Shown one piece after another: positions 1 through 6,832 of a stretch of 11,033 bases of DNA; within the stretch, counting starts at the first letter, position 1, and each line of letters starts with the position of its first letter. The stretch lies in the NCBI GenBank assembly GCA_002500605.1, contig DLRR01000005.1, forward strand, positions 1-11,033. The letters run 5' to 3'. The notes below the pieces were generated by a model that searched no databases, was not told the DNA's origin, and saw only the letters and a program-made list of their open reading frames with translations. The stretch is from Nitrospinaceae bacterium UBA7883. Lineage in GTDB: Bacteria > Nitrospinota_A > UBA7883. The position numbers were made by a program, and so were the translations under genes.

Positions 1-216
1 TACTGCAGTCTTCTTGGCTGCTGGTTTTTTTTTCGTTGCTACACCAACCCTCTGAACTTGTTGCTTAACTTGGCGTCTTAGCCTGTCACCTAGACTATGT
101 TCAATTGTGCTAGCATGACTTTTAACCGCATACCCCATTGTTGCTAACAGGTCAATTAGCACCTTATTGGCCACACCTAGTTCTTTGGCCAATTCGTGTA
201 TTCGTATTCCCGACAA
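1..216 (-). CDS. infB: Translation initiation factor IF-2, N-terminal part (cut by window edge)
   Basis: IF-2 is the GTPase that places initiator fMet-tRNA on the 30S subunit and promotes subunit joining in the cytoplasm. Only the first 72 codons are in the window; the gene runs off at position 1. They form an IF2_N-type module (SGIRIHELAKELGV, then a DLLATMGYAVKSH stretch, residues about 2-35), followed by a basic linker rich in Lys/Ala (KKKPAAKKTA) as expected before the G domain. The start is read as TTG at 216-214: an in-frame TAA lies five codons upstream, no ATG or GTG lies between, and an AGAGG ribosome binding site precedes TTG by about 8 nt. It follows nusA after 170 bp without ylxR or ylxQ, the Gram-negative arrangement. 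Identification is by recognition of the N-terminal motif plus the rimP-nusA context; the GTPase domain itself is not visible. Confidence 0.93.
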   Translation of the reverse strand, partial: MSGIRIHELAKELGVANKVLIDLLATMGYAVKSHASTIEHSLGDRLRRQVKQQVQRVGVATKKKPAAKKTAV

Positions 217-286
217 ATTTAAATCCTCTTATTGGCGAGTCGCCGTAAAGCAACTCAAAACCGTTTCCGTTACAATTTAGCGTAGA

Positions 287-314
287 ATGATACCATTAAA
301 GAAATACTATTCAA
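287..314 (-). promoter_or_regulatory. Candidate sigma-70 promoter for infB
   Basis: On the minus strand, TTGAAT (314-309) and TATCAT (292-287) are separated by 16 nt, matching the -35 and -10 consensus at 4/6 and 5/6. Transcription would begin near 280, giving a leader of about 64 nt before the infB TTG. It would let infB be expressed apart from rimP-nusA. Found by eye in AT-rich DNA, so chance matches are possible. Confidence 0.45.
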
Positions 315-363
315 CCTAACTTTTGCCCAAATTCGATGTTGATTAGAACAGTAGATATACTTA

Positions 364-402
364 CAGAAAAAATAAATTAAGGAGAGTTAGATAATCTTAT
401 CT
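364..402 (-). terminator. Weak candidate intrinsic terminator or attenuator after nusA
   Basis: On the minus strand, the nusA end lies in a short AT-rich palindrome (plus 389-402, AGATAATCTTATCT) followed, after the stop codon, by a U-rich stretch (plus 367-380 is A-rich). The stem is only 5-6 A/T-dominated pairs with a very small loop and the U-tract is displaced by several bases, so it is a poor terminator at best. Because infB lies just downstream, it could cause partial read-through attenuation. Confidence 0.22.
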
Positions 403-1487
403 CTACCTTGGTTAGCATCTTTGCCAGGTTGGCCACTATTCGTCTTTTTTTGCAAATTGTCATACTCTTCCTTGCTTATAACGTCAAGTTCTAAACCAGA
501 TATCATTGTTGCCAGTTTCACATTAGTTCCACGCTTCCCTATTGCAGGTGACAACTGGTCTTTTGGCACTATTGCAACACCCCTTTTCCCGTCAAAAGAT
601 ATAGTAACACGTGTTGTCTTAGCCGGAGTCAGAGCAGAAGCTATAAGCAGACTCGGATCGTCTTCCCATTTAAAAATATCAATTTTTTCCCCAGAGAGTT
701 CCTTGACAACTGCCTGTATCCTTTCTCCACGCACCCCAACGCATGAACCTACTGGGTCAACCCCATGTTTTTTACTCTTAACCGCTATTTTGCTTCTACC
801 AACCGTGTCACGAGCCAGTGCTACTATTTCGACATGACCTTCAGCAATATCAGGGTTCTCCATCTCCAACAGCAAACGCAATAAGTCCGATCGGTTCCGT
901 GAAACTATCGCCGTTGGATCTTTTTTCCGCATTTCCACATCTATTAACAACAGTTTTACATGACGACCTCTATAAAACTTATCATTTTCAAGTTGCTCTG
1001 AAAGTGGAAGAACCGCCTCCAAATTTCCTAGGCTAAAAATCATTAAATCGTATACTTTTTTAATGAAACGACCGGTAACAATTTGCCCTATCTTTGCCTC
1101 ATACTCATCAAATATCCTGTGTTGTTCTATTTCCTCACCTTTGAGATGAATCATCTTACGCACTGATTGAGCCGCAATTCGTCCCAAATCCTTCATTTCA
1201 ACAATACGAAGAACTTTTGAACCATTTTCTGCGCTTGGTTCGATTTCCTTGGCCTCCTCAAGGCTTATATTTGTACGTGTGTCTTTTACCAACTCAACCA
1301 CCTCTAGAGTTTCAAAAAGATCAAACTCCCCCCTTGTAAGGTCGAATGTGGCTGAAATGTTATCTCGCCCAAGCCTATTGCATGCAGCCATAGCCACTGC
1401 AGACTCTATAGTCTTTACCATTTCGTCAATTGGGATGGATCTCTCATCGGCTACCATCTGCAATGCATTTAACAATTCGATGGACAT
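387..1487 (-). CDS. nusA: Transcription termination/antitermination factor NusA
   Basis: NusA binds RNA polymerase and nascent RNA, modulating pausing, intrinsic termination and antitermination. The 366-residue product shows the standard order: an N-terminal RNA polymerase-binding domain (about 1-130), an S1 domain (about 134-200, from GQIVTGRF to the IVSRNRS motif), KH1 with its GxxG loop GVRG at 251-254 inside DPVGSCVGVRGERIQAVV, and KH2 with GKRG at 317-320. It ends soon after KH2 with a short polar tail, so it lacks the acidic C-terminal repeats that extend E. coli NusA to about 495 residues; this shorter form is normal in many phyla. The ATG is 2 nt after the rimP stop, and a GGAGG (plus 1501-1505) lies inside the rimP 3' end about 13 nt upstream, suggesting translational coupling. 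Position in rimP-nusA-infB supports the call fully. Confidence 0.98.
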   Translation of the reverse strand: MSIELLNALQMVADERSIPIDEMVKTIESAVAMAACNRLGRDNISATFDLTRGEFDLFETLEVVELVKDTRTNISLEEAKEIEPSAENGSKVLRIVEMKDLGRIAAQSVRKMIHLKGEEIEQHRIFDEYEAKIGQIVTGRFIKKVYDLMIFSLGNLEAVLPLSEQLENDKFYRGRHVKLLLIDVEMRKKDPTAIVSRNRSDLLRLLLEMENPDIAEGHVEIVALARDTVGRSKIAVKSKKHGVDPVGSCVGVRGERIQAVVKELSGEKIDIFKWEDDPSLLIASALTPAKTTRVTISFDGKRGVAIVPKDQLSPAIGKRGTNVKLATMISGLELDVISKEEYDNLQKKTNSGQPGKDANQGRDKII

Positions 1488-1489
1488 AA

Positions 1490-1960
1490 TTAATAGTCAA
1501 CCTCCAGCCTTGCCTTAGCAACTTCATCGTACATAATTTCCAATCTTCTACTATTACCCCTTTTACACAGTGTAATCTTTTCATCATCAGCAGACTCTAC
1601 TACAGCCTTGAACCTTAGCTGATTTACTGCTGCAGCTCGAGACTTTAATACTACTAAAACGAGTTTACCAATTGCCCTTTTCCATTGATCCGGTCGTTTC
1701 AAAGATCTCGTCAGCCCGGGTGATGATACTTCCAAAGTATATGGTCCAACCATTATGTCTTCCACTTCCAAAACCATGCCTACCCGTCTTGATATTGAGA
1801 CACAATCCTCTACTGTCACACCATTTTTTTTATCAATAAAAAGACGTAACACCGAAACATTCCCACTGCCCGCTAGCTCTACATCAACCAACTCAAACCC
1901 CTCTGTCTCCACAATCGGGGCTACTATCCTGAAGGTATCTTCTGCAGGTTTAAGCGTCAT
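1490..1960 (-). CDS. rimP: Ribosome maturation factor RimP
   Basis: RimP assists assembly of the 30S subunit in the cytoplasm. The 156-residue product has the usual family length. It shows the N-terminal alpha/beta domain with the ELVDVELAGSG and RLFIDKKNGVTVEDC segments (about 23-53), and the hallmark YTLEVSSPGLTRSL motif (about 74-87) leading into the C-terminal SH3-like beta-barrel domain. The ATG at 1960 is preceded by AGGA with 6 nt spacing, a good ribosome binding site. It is the first gene of the minus-strand rimP-nusA-infB operon and is divergent from trpB across 202 bp. The call rests on the motif, length and operon position together. Confidence 0.97.
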   Translation of the reverse strand: MTLKPAEDTFRIVAPIVETEGFELVDVELAGSGNVSVLRLFIDKKNGVTVEDCVSISRRVGMVLEVEDIMVGPYTLEVSSPGLTRSLKRPDQWKRAIGKLVLVVLKSRAAAVNQLRFKAVVESADDEKITLCKRGNSRRLEIMYDEVAKARLEVDY

Positions 1961-2042
1961 TTTATGTCCTTTATAATCAAAACCATATCGGCAGCTAGCA
2001 AGTTAGTATTAACCGGATTGATACCTGCTAATTAACATAGCC

Positions 2043-2071
2043 ATTATCACATAATGCAATGTCTGGAACAA
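2043..2071 (-). promoter_or_regulatory. Candidate promoter of the rimP-nusA-infB operon
   Basis: Read on the minus strand, TTGTTC (2071-2066) and GATAAT (2048-2043) are separated by exactly 17 nt, and a TG sits one base before GATAAT, giving an extended -10 element that can compensate for the weak -35. The predicted start near 2036 leaves a leader of about 75 nt before rimP. It sits in the only intergenic space available to drive this operon. Confidence 0.45.
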
Positions 2072-2095
2072 AGGTATTAGTCCCGCTCGCCCTTT

Positions 2096-2139
2096 CTTAC
2101 ATGCCATGATATAGTTTCATATTCTAAGTAATATGTAAG
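2096..2139 (+). promoter_or_regulatory. Candidate trpBA promoter overlapped by inverted repeats
   Basis: CTTACA (2096-2101) and TATTCT (2120-2125), 18 nt apart, form a modest sigma-70-like promoter facing trpB. The same bases lie in two inverted repeats: CTTACAT (2096-2102) with ATGTAAG (2133-2139), and CATATT (2118-2123) with AATATG (2130-2135) around a 6-nt loop. A repressor site or a leader hairpin could be encoded here. No sequence matching the E. coli TrpR operator was recognised, and no Trp-rich leader peptide was seen. Confidence 0.3.
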
Positions 2140-2162
2140 TAGCAAAAAGTTCTTAAACCATT

Positions 2163-3344
2163 ATGATTCCTGATAGAAATGGCCATTTTGGCCAATTTGG
2201 TGGTCAGTATGTTATAGAAACGCTTATGCCAGCACTTAAAGAGCTGGACGTAGCTTTTAACAAAGCTATTAAAAACAAAAGTTTCCTTAAAAAACTAGAA
2301 GACTATCGCTCATCATATATAGGACGTCCCTCTCCTCTTTATTTTGCTGAAAGACTTACCAAGCAGTCCAATGGTGCAAAAATTTACCTTAAACGAGAGG
2401 ACTTGATACATACAGGTGCACATAAAATTAACAATACTATCGGTCAGGCCCTTCTGGCGGTAAATGGTGGCAAGCGGAGAGTAATTGCAGAGACTGGAGC
2501 AGGCCAGCATGGAGTAGCCACGGCTACAGCTGCAGCTCTAATGAATCTTAAGTGTGATGTTTATATGGGATCTAGAGATATGACACGCCAAGAGCTAAAT
2601 GTTTTTCGAATGAAGTTACTTGGTGCCAGAGTAAACCCGGTTGATAGCGGTTCCAAAACCTTAAAGGATGCAACTTCAGAGGCTATTCGAGATTGGATTG
2701 CTACATCTGCCGATACTCACTATATTCTTGGTTCAGCTGTAGGGCCACATCCATTCCCAAAAATTGTTCGAGAATTTCAATCGGTTATTGGGCATGAAAC
2801 AAAGTTTCAGTGTATGGAAGTGGAGGGACGTTTGCCTGACTGCCTTGTGGCATGTGTTGGCGGCGGTTCAAACAGCATTGGAATGTTTAGCCCTTTCTAT
2901 AACGATAAAGAAGTGGATATGGTTGGGGTTGAGGCAGGTGGTTTAGGGCTAGCATCTGGTAGGCATGGGGCCTCCCTTGCCCGCGGAAAAGTCGGAACAC
3001 TGCACGGAACCAAAAGCTACGTAATGATTAATAATGATGGACAAGTTCAAGAAACACATTCTATATCTGCAGGGCTAGATTACCCTGGTGTAGGCCCAGA
3101 GCATTCTTTTTATAAAGATACTGGCAGGGCTCAATATGTAAGCGCAACAGACAAACAGGCACTTTCTGCATTTGAGAAACTTTCCAAACTCGAGGGAATA
3201 CTACCTGCGTTAGAATCATCTCATGCGGTGGCCCATGCCATTAAATTGGCTGCAAAAATGAAAAGATCTGAATTTATTGTAGTCTGCCTCTCTGGTCGTG
3301 GAGACAAAGACGTCAGTGTGGCTCAGCAGGCTTTACAGCCGTAA
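2163..3344 (+). CDS. trpB: Tryptophan synthase beta subunit
   Basis: TrpB condenses indole with L-serine to L-tryptophan using pyridoxal 5'-phosphate, the last step of tryptophan synthesis, within the alpha2-beta2 cytoplasmic complex. The 393-residue length is typical. Visible features are the N-terminal GHFGQFGGQYVIETLMPAL segment, the PLP Schiff-base lysine K88 in HTGAHKINN, the catalytic glutamate E110 in AETGAGQHG, the TLKDA and VGPHPFP motifs in the middle, and the phosphate-binding glycine loop CVGGGSNSIGMF. All active-site residues I can locate are intact. The ATG at 2163 gives the canonical N terminus but has no convincing Shine-Dalgarno sequence upstream. trpA follows after 12 nt. 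This is the ordinary allosterically coupled TrpB1 type, not the stand-alone TrpB2 type, judging from length and motifs. Confidence 0.98.
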   Translation: MIPDRNGHFGQFGGQYVIETLMPALKELDVAFNKAIKNKSFLKKLEDYRSSYIGRPSPLYFAERLTKQSNGAKIYLKREDLIHTGAHKINNTIGQALLAVNGGKRRVIAETGAGQHGVATATAAALMNLKCDVYMGSRDMTRQELNVFRMKLLGARVNPVDSGSKTLKDATSEAIRDWIATSADTHYILGSAVGPHPFPKIVREFQSVIGHETKFQCMEVEGRLPDCLVACVGGGSNSIGMFSPFYNDKEVDMVGVEAGGLGLASGRHGASLARGKVGTLHGTKSYVMINNDGQVQETHSISAGLDYPGVGPEHSFYKDTGRAQYVSATDKQALSAFEKLSKLEGILPALESSHAVAHAIKLAAKMKRSEFIVVCLSGRGDKDVSVAQQALQP

Positions 3345-3356
3345 GCATGATTTAAC

Positions 3357-4157
3357 ATGAATAGAATTAGAACAACTTTCAATAAACTTCAGGAGAAAAA
3401 GCGAAAGGCCTTAGTTATTTTCCTAACTGTTGGTGACCCATCAATTACTGGTTCTGCCAACCTTGTAAAAGCGGCCTGTGAGGCTGGGGCAGATATTATA
3501 GAGCTAGGAGTACCATTTTCTGATCCACTGGCAGATGGTCCAATTATACAGCATTCGTTTACTCGGGCCATTGCTAAGGGTGCTACATTGAACAAGTCAA
3601 TGGAAATGGTTGAACACCTTAGGACAAGCCTGGACACCCCATTGATATACATGATTTCATCAATGCTTGTTCTTAACATGGGGGTGCAGGTGTTCATGAG
3701 ACGTTCGGCATCTGTGGGAGTTGATGGTGTGATAATACCTGATATGCCACTTGAAGAGGCGTCTGAGTTCGTACCATACGCAAAATCAACAGGAATGAGT
3801 TCGATATTATTGGCTACACCAACATCAACTTCAACAAGGTTGCGATCAATAGTTTCAACATCATCTGGGTTTGTTTATTATGTTAATGTAAGCGGTGTCA
3901 CCGGAGGCATTTTGGCTAAACCAGCTGAAGTCTCCAGATCAGTCGCAAAGATAAAGAGGATCACCAAATTGCCTGTATTGGCAGGGTTTGGGATCAAGGA
4001 TCCAAAGCAAGCCCGAGTATTATCCAAGGTTTGCGATGGGGTAATTATAGGCTCTAAAGCTATAGAAGTCGCAAATGCTGCTAGCAACAACAAAAATGGT
4101 ATAAAGGCTTTGGATAAATTTATACGATCTGTGAGGAAAGAAATGGATAGAAATTGA
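3357..4157 (+). CDS. trpA: Tryptophan synthase alpha subunit
   Basis: TrpA cleaves indole-3-glycerol phosphate to indole and glyceraldehyde 3-phosphate and channels indole to TrpB. The 266-residue product is a full-length TIM barrel. The catalytic acids E49 (IIELGVPFSDP) and D60 (DPLADGP) keep the E. coli numbering, and the later GVDGVIIPDMPLEEA, VSGVTG and LAGFGI segments are present. It starts 12 nt after trpB in a TAA-gc-ATG-att-TAA-c-ATG arrangement, without a clear ribosome binding site, so coupling to trpB translation is likely. Oddity: residues 100-104 read ISSML where the family has a conserved aromatic-x-Asn-Pro loop (Y102 and N104 in E. coli). Reading 3656-3667 one frame over gives F-I-N-A, which restores the family pattern; see the findings. 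Overall identity is certain; whether this exact sequence gives a fully active enzyme is not. Confidence 0.97.
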   Translation: MNRIRTTFNKLQEKKRKALVIFLTVGDPSITGSANLVKAACEAGADIIELGVPFSDPLADGPIIQHSFTRAIAKGATLNKSMEMVEHLRTSLDTPLIYMISSMLVLNMGVQVFMRRSASVGVDGVIIPDMPLEEASEFVPYAKSTGMSSILLATPTSTSTRLRSIVSTSSGFVYYVNVSGVTGGILAKPAEVSRSVAKIKRITKLPVLAGFGIKDPKQARVLSKVCDGVIIGSKAIEVANAASNNKNGIKALDKFIRSVRKEMDRN

Positions 4158-4237
4158 ACAACAGTACAAAGCCTAGTTAAACATTCCTCTTTAAAAGTCA
4201 AACCACTCACACAAGGTGACGGATAAAAACTATATCC

Positions 4238-4255
4238 AAATCTATTTTGAGATTT
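4238..4255 (+). terminator. Small hairpin after trpA, doubtful terminator
   Basis: AAATCT (4238-4243) and AGATTT (4250-4255) form a perfect 6-bp stem with a 6-nt loop about 80 nt after the trpA stop. There is no U-tract after it and the stem is A/T-rich, so intrinsic termination is doubtful; it is the only hairpin noticed between trpA and glyQ. Confidence 0.2.
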
Positions 4256-4266
4256 CCACTAACTTG

Positions 4267-4295
4267 TTGATTAAATTCTAAAGAAAAGTTATTCT
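4267..4295 (+). promoter_or_regulatory. Candidate sigma-70 promoter for glyQ
   Basis: TTGATT (4267-4272) and TATTCT (4290-4295) are separated by exactly 17 nt, each 4/6 to consensus. The predicted start near 4302 would leave a 30-nt leader. The 174-bp gap between trpA and glyQ supports a separate transcript for glyQ. No T-box or other glycine-responsive leader structure is recognisable in the gap. Confidence 0.4.
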
Positions 4296-4331
4296 TCCGG
4301 GTTTACATGACCATCTGCTATAGGTGATGAA

Positions 4332-5201
4332 TTGCTTTTTCAAGAAGTTATATTGAGACTTCAAAACTTTTGGGCCCGAAAAGGAGCAATTATTGCTCAG
4401 CCATATGATATTGAAGTTGGGGCAGGCACTTTTAATCCACATACTTTTTTGAGGGCACTGGGCCCTGAGCCATGGAACTGCGCATATGTTGAGCCTTCAC
4501 GCCGGCCCGCTGATGGACGGTATGGTGAGAATCCAAACCGATTGCAACATTATTATCAGTTTCAGGTCATTCTAAAGCCAAGCCCTGAAAACACACAAGA
4601 GCTTTATCTGGAATCTATACAAGATCTAGGGATTGACCTGAATCGGCATGACATCAGGTTTGTCGAGGATGACTGGGAGTCTCCAACACTGGGAGCTTGG
4701 GGTCTTGGATGGGAAGTGTGGCTCGACGGCATGGAAATCACCCAGTACACTTACTTTCAGCAGTGTGGTGGAATTGACCTCAAGCCAGTTACTGCAGAAC
4801 TTACCTACGGTCTCGAGCGCATCGCAATGTATTTACAAAACTGTGATAATGTCTATGATCTAAAGTGGACAGATAAAATCACCTATGGCGACGTTCACCA
4901 CCGCACAGAGGTGGAGTTTTCTGACTACAATTTTAATCATACAAATATTGACTTAAATCAGCGATTATTCGATGAGTTCGAAAAAGAGGCCCATCGTCTG
5001 ATAGAAAAAAACCTTATCCTACCAGCATTCGACTTTTGCCTAAAGTGTTCACACACCTTTAATATGCTTGACGCAGGTGGAGCTATTTCGGTGACTGAAC
5101 GAACTGGCTATATAAGCCGTGTACGAAACATTGCAAAAAAAGTGGCCGAAGGATACTTGGTGATGCGCGAGGAACTTGGGTTCCCACTATTGAAAGATTA
5201 G
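4332..5201 (+). CDS. glyQ: Glycyl-tRNA synthetase alpha subunit
   Basis: GlyQ is the catalytic class II subunit of the alpha2-beta2 glycyl-tRNA synthetase: it activates glycine with ATP and, with GlyS, charges tRNA-Gly. The 289-residue product is close to the family length. Hallmark segments are QPYDIEVGAGTFNPHTFLRALGPEPW, PSRRPADGRYGENPNRLQHYYQFQVILKPSP, DIRFVEDDWESPTLGAWGLGWEVWLDGMEITQYTYFQQ split across residues 105-143, and the AISVTERTGYISRVR motif near residue 255. The start is TTG at 4332, preceded by AGGTGA with 4 nt spacing; nearby ATG (4327) and GTG (4324) are out of frame. The partner gene glyS is not adjacent: the next gene is convergent, so the beta subunit must be encoded elsewhere or glyS is separated in this genome. 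Confidence 0.97.
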   Translation: MLFQEVILRLQNFWARKGAIIAQPYDIEVGAGTFNPHTFLRALGPEPWNCAYVEPSRRPADGRYGENPNRLQHYYQFQVILKPSPENTQELYLESIQDLGIDLNRHDIRFVEDDWESPTLGAWGLGWEVWLDGMEITQYTYFQQCGGIDLKPVTAELTYGLERIAMYLQNCDNVYDLKWTDKITYGDVHHRTEVEFSDYNFNHTNIDLNQRLFDEFEKEAHRLIEKNLILPAFDFCLKCSHTFNMLDAGGAISVTERTGYISRVRNIAKKVAEGYLVMREELGFPLLKD

Positions 5202-5231
5202 GAATGTGCAGAGACATTACTCTAAGTTTAT

Positions 5232-5260
5232 GCTAGCTTTACTCCAATGTAAAATTTAGC
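5232..5260. terminator. Possible bidirectional terminator between converging genes
   Basis: Between the convergent glyQ and YkgJ-type genes, GCTA (5232-5235) pairs with TAGC (5257-5260) and TTTAC (5238-5242) pairs with GTAAA (5249-5253) around a 6-nt loop, with a 2 x 3 internal loop. The position is where a shared terminator would be expected, but the stem is A/T-rich and lacks a strong U-tract in either direction. Confidence 0.25.
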
Positions 5261-5269
5261 AGGGCCTTA

Positions 5270-5677
5270 TTAAGCATTTTTTCTCGTTTCTTTTGCAGAC
5301 TTAGCTGCTTTAGCCCGTTTTTTACGTCTTTTCTCCTTTACAATAAACCTTGCAAAATCCTCTGGTGACTCAAACTGTAAATCGAATATCGATCCATAAA
5401 ACTCACAGTCAGGTGGATTATGGTCGCGACATATTTGTGGACGCTGCTCATACTTTTTACACATATCCTCATCATCAAGAAATATACACCTACCAGATGT
5501 AAGTTTGTACCATCGCTTGTTCCTTATAAACACCTTGGTGTTTTCAAAGTGCAGCTCCCATTTGAGGTTATCAATTTCCTCTATAGTTCTAGGTCGTGTC
5601 ATCGTCTCCTCTAAGCCATTACAACAAAGAGCGGGACAATCGCGACAATCTGGAGGTCTTTCACTGCATTCACTCAT
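5270..5677 (-). CDS. YkgJ-type cysteine-cluster protein (putative Zn/Fe-binding)
   Basis: The 135-residue product belongs to the CxxCxxCC (YkgJ/UPF0153) group, inferred to bind zinc or iron; the biochemical role of the family is not established. The cysteines are C11, C14, C18 and C19 near the N terminus (CRDCPALCC), then C64, C73, C83 and C91 in SGRCIFLDDEDMCKKYEQRPQIC and the following PPDC. The C-terminal 20 or so residues are strongly basic (KEKRRKKRAKAAK), which could contact nucleic acid or simply be a disordered tail. It starts 9 nt after the stop of the sugar-epimerase gene, with an AAGG about 14 nt upstream of the ATG inside that gene's end, so the two are probably co-transcribed. 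No signal peptide or membrane segment is visible. Nothing in the sequence explains a functional link to the epimerase. Confidence 0.85.
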   Translation of the reverse strand: MSECSERPPDCRDCPALCCNGLEETMTRPRTIEEIDNLKWELHFENTKVFIRNKRWYKLTSGRCIFLDDEDMCKKYEQRPQICRDHNPPDCEFYGSIFDLQFESPEDFARFIVKEKRRKKRAKAAKSAKETRKNA

Positions 5678-5686
5678 TTTTTTCTG

Positions 5687-6697
5687 TTACACCTTATAAT
5701 ATTCTCTGTACCACTCAACAAACTTTGGTATGCCTATTCTGATTGGAGTTTTCGGTTCAAACCCAGCGTCACTTCGCAGTTCTTCAATACTAGCCGACGT
5801 CTCCTGCACATCACCAAGCTGCATTGGCATCATGTTTTTCTTTGCTTTTTTACCAAGACACCCCTCTAGGACTTCTATCATGTCAAGTAGTGCTTCGGTA
5901 TTATTATTACCAATATTGTAGATCCTGTATGGGGCAAAGCTTGAGTCAGGATTAGGGTTTAGAGGGTTCCACTTGTGATCAGGTTCCGGTATCACGCTCA
6001 TCACTTTTATCACACCGTTCACAACATCATCTATGTAAGTAAAGTCACGACGCATATCACCATAATTGAATACATCGATTGATTCACCTTCTAAAATTGC
6101 CTTAGTGAACTTGAACAATGCCATATCAGGCCTACCCCATGGACCATAAACTGTGAAAAAACGAAGACCTGTTGTTGGCAGTTTAAACAGGGCGCTATAT
6201 GTGTGTGCCATCAACTCGTTTGCCTTTTTTGTGGCCGCGTAAAGTGATATGGGGTGATCAACATTATGTTTCTCGGAAAACGGCATCTCCTTGTTGGCTC
6301 CGTATACAGAACTTGACGATGCATAGACAAGATGTCCAACTCGATTATGACGACAACCCTCAAGGATGTTAGTAAAACCTACAATATTGGTATCAACATA
6401 AGCCATGGGATTATCAAGTGAATATCTTACTCCTGCCTGGGCTGCCAAGTGTACTACAACGTCAAACTTTGTATCTCCAATTACTTTTTGAACTCCCTTG
6501 CAATCCTCCAAGTGTACTTTAATGAAATCAAATTTTTCGTTTTCCCGAAGAATTTCTAACCTGGCTTTTTTTAATGACACATCGTAATACGGGTTTAGGT
6601 TGTCAATTCCTGTCACTGATTCCCCTGAAACGAGCAATGCACGGCACACATGAAAACCAATAAATCCTGCTGCTCCGGTAACTAGAATTTTTCTCAA
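5687..6697 (-). CDS. NAD-dependent sugar epimerase, probable UDP-glucuronate 4-epimerase
   Basis: An extended short-chain dehydrogenase/reductase of 336 residues. The Rossmann glycine motif TGAAGFIG is at 7-14, the acidic residue that holds the NAD ribose is D32 in GIDNLNPYYD, the catalytic serine lies in ASSSSVYG (126-133) and the YxxxK pair is Y153/K157. The substrate signature RFFTVYGPWGRPDMALFKF and the HKWNPLNPNPDSSFAPYRIYNIGN region are typical of UDP-glucuronate 4-epimerases (CapI/LspL-like), which make UDP-galacturonate for capsule or LPS. Other nucleotide-sugar 4-epimerases are possible. The start is TTG at 6697, since upstream ATG reaches a stop at once and the N terminus MRKILVTGAAGF is exactly right; AAGGA lies just upstream but very close. 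Other polysaccharide genes are absent, so it is an isolated sugar gene here. Confidence 0.92.
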   Translation of the reverse strand: MRKILVTGAAGFIGFHVCRALLVSGESVTGIDNLNPYYDVSLKKARLEILRENEKFDFIKVHLEDCKGVQKVIGDTKFDVVVHLAAQAGVRYSLDNPMAYVDTNIVGFTNILEGCRHNRVGHLVYASSSSVYGANKEMPFSEKHNVDHPISLYAATKKANELMAHTYSALFKLPTTGLRFFTVYGPWGRPDMALFKFTKAILEGESIDVFNYGDMRRDFTYIDDVVNGVIKVMSVIPEPDHKWNPLNPNPDSSFAPYRIYNIGNNNTEALLDMIEVLEGCLGKKAKKNMMPMQLGDVQETSASIEELRSDAGFEPKTPIRIGIPKFVEWYREYYKV

Positions 6698-6832
6698 TAT
6701 CCTTACCTACCTCATTTGCGTGATTAAACTTGTCATCTGGTTTCTATCTAGAGCTCTCACACTTACATAGCCTGATCTTAGAGAAAGACATCCAGCATGT
6801 ATAACATTAAAAAACTGGAAGGGGAGATGATA

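Noticed and set aside
421..837. A 138-codon plus-strand open frame antisense to nusA
   Set aside because: It lies entirely within the well-conserved nusA gene on the opposite strand and has no family-like features.
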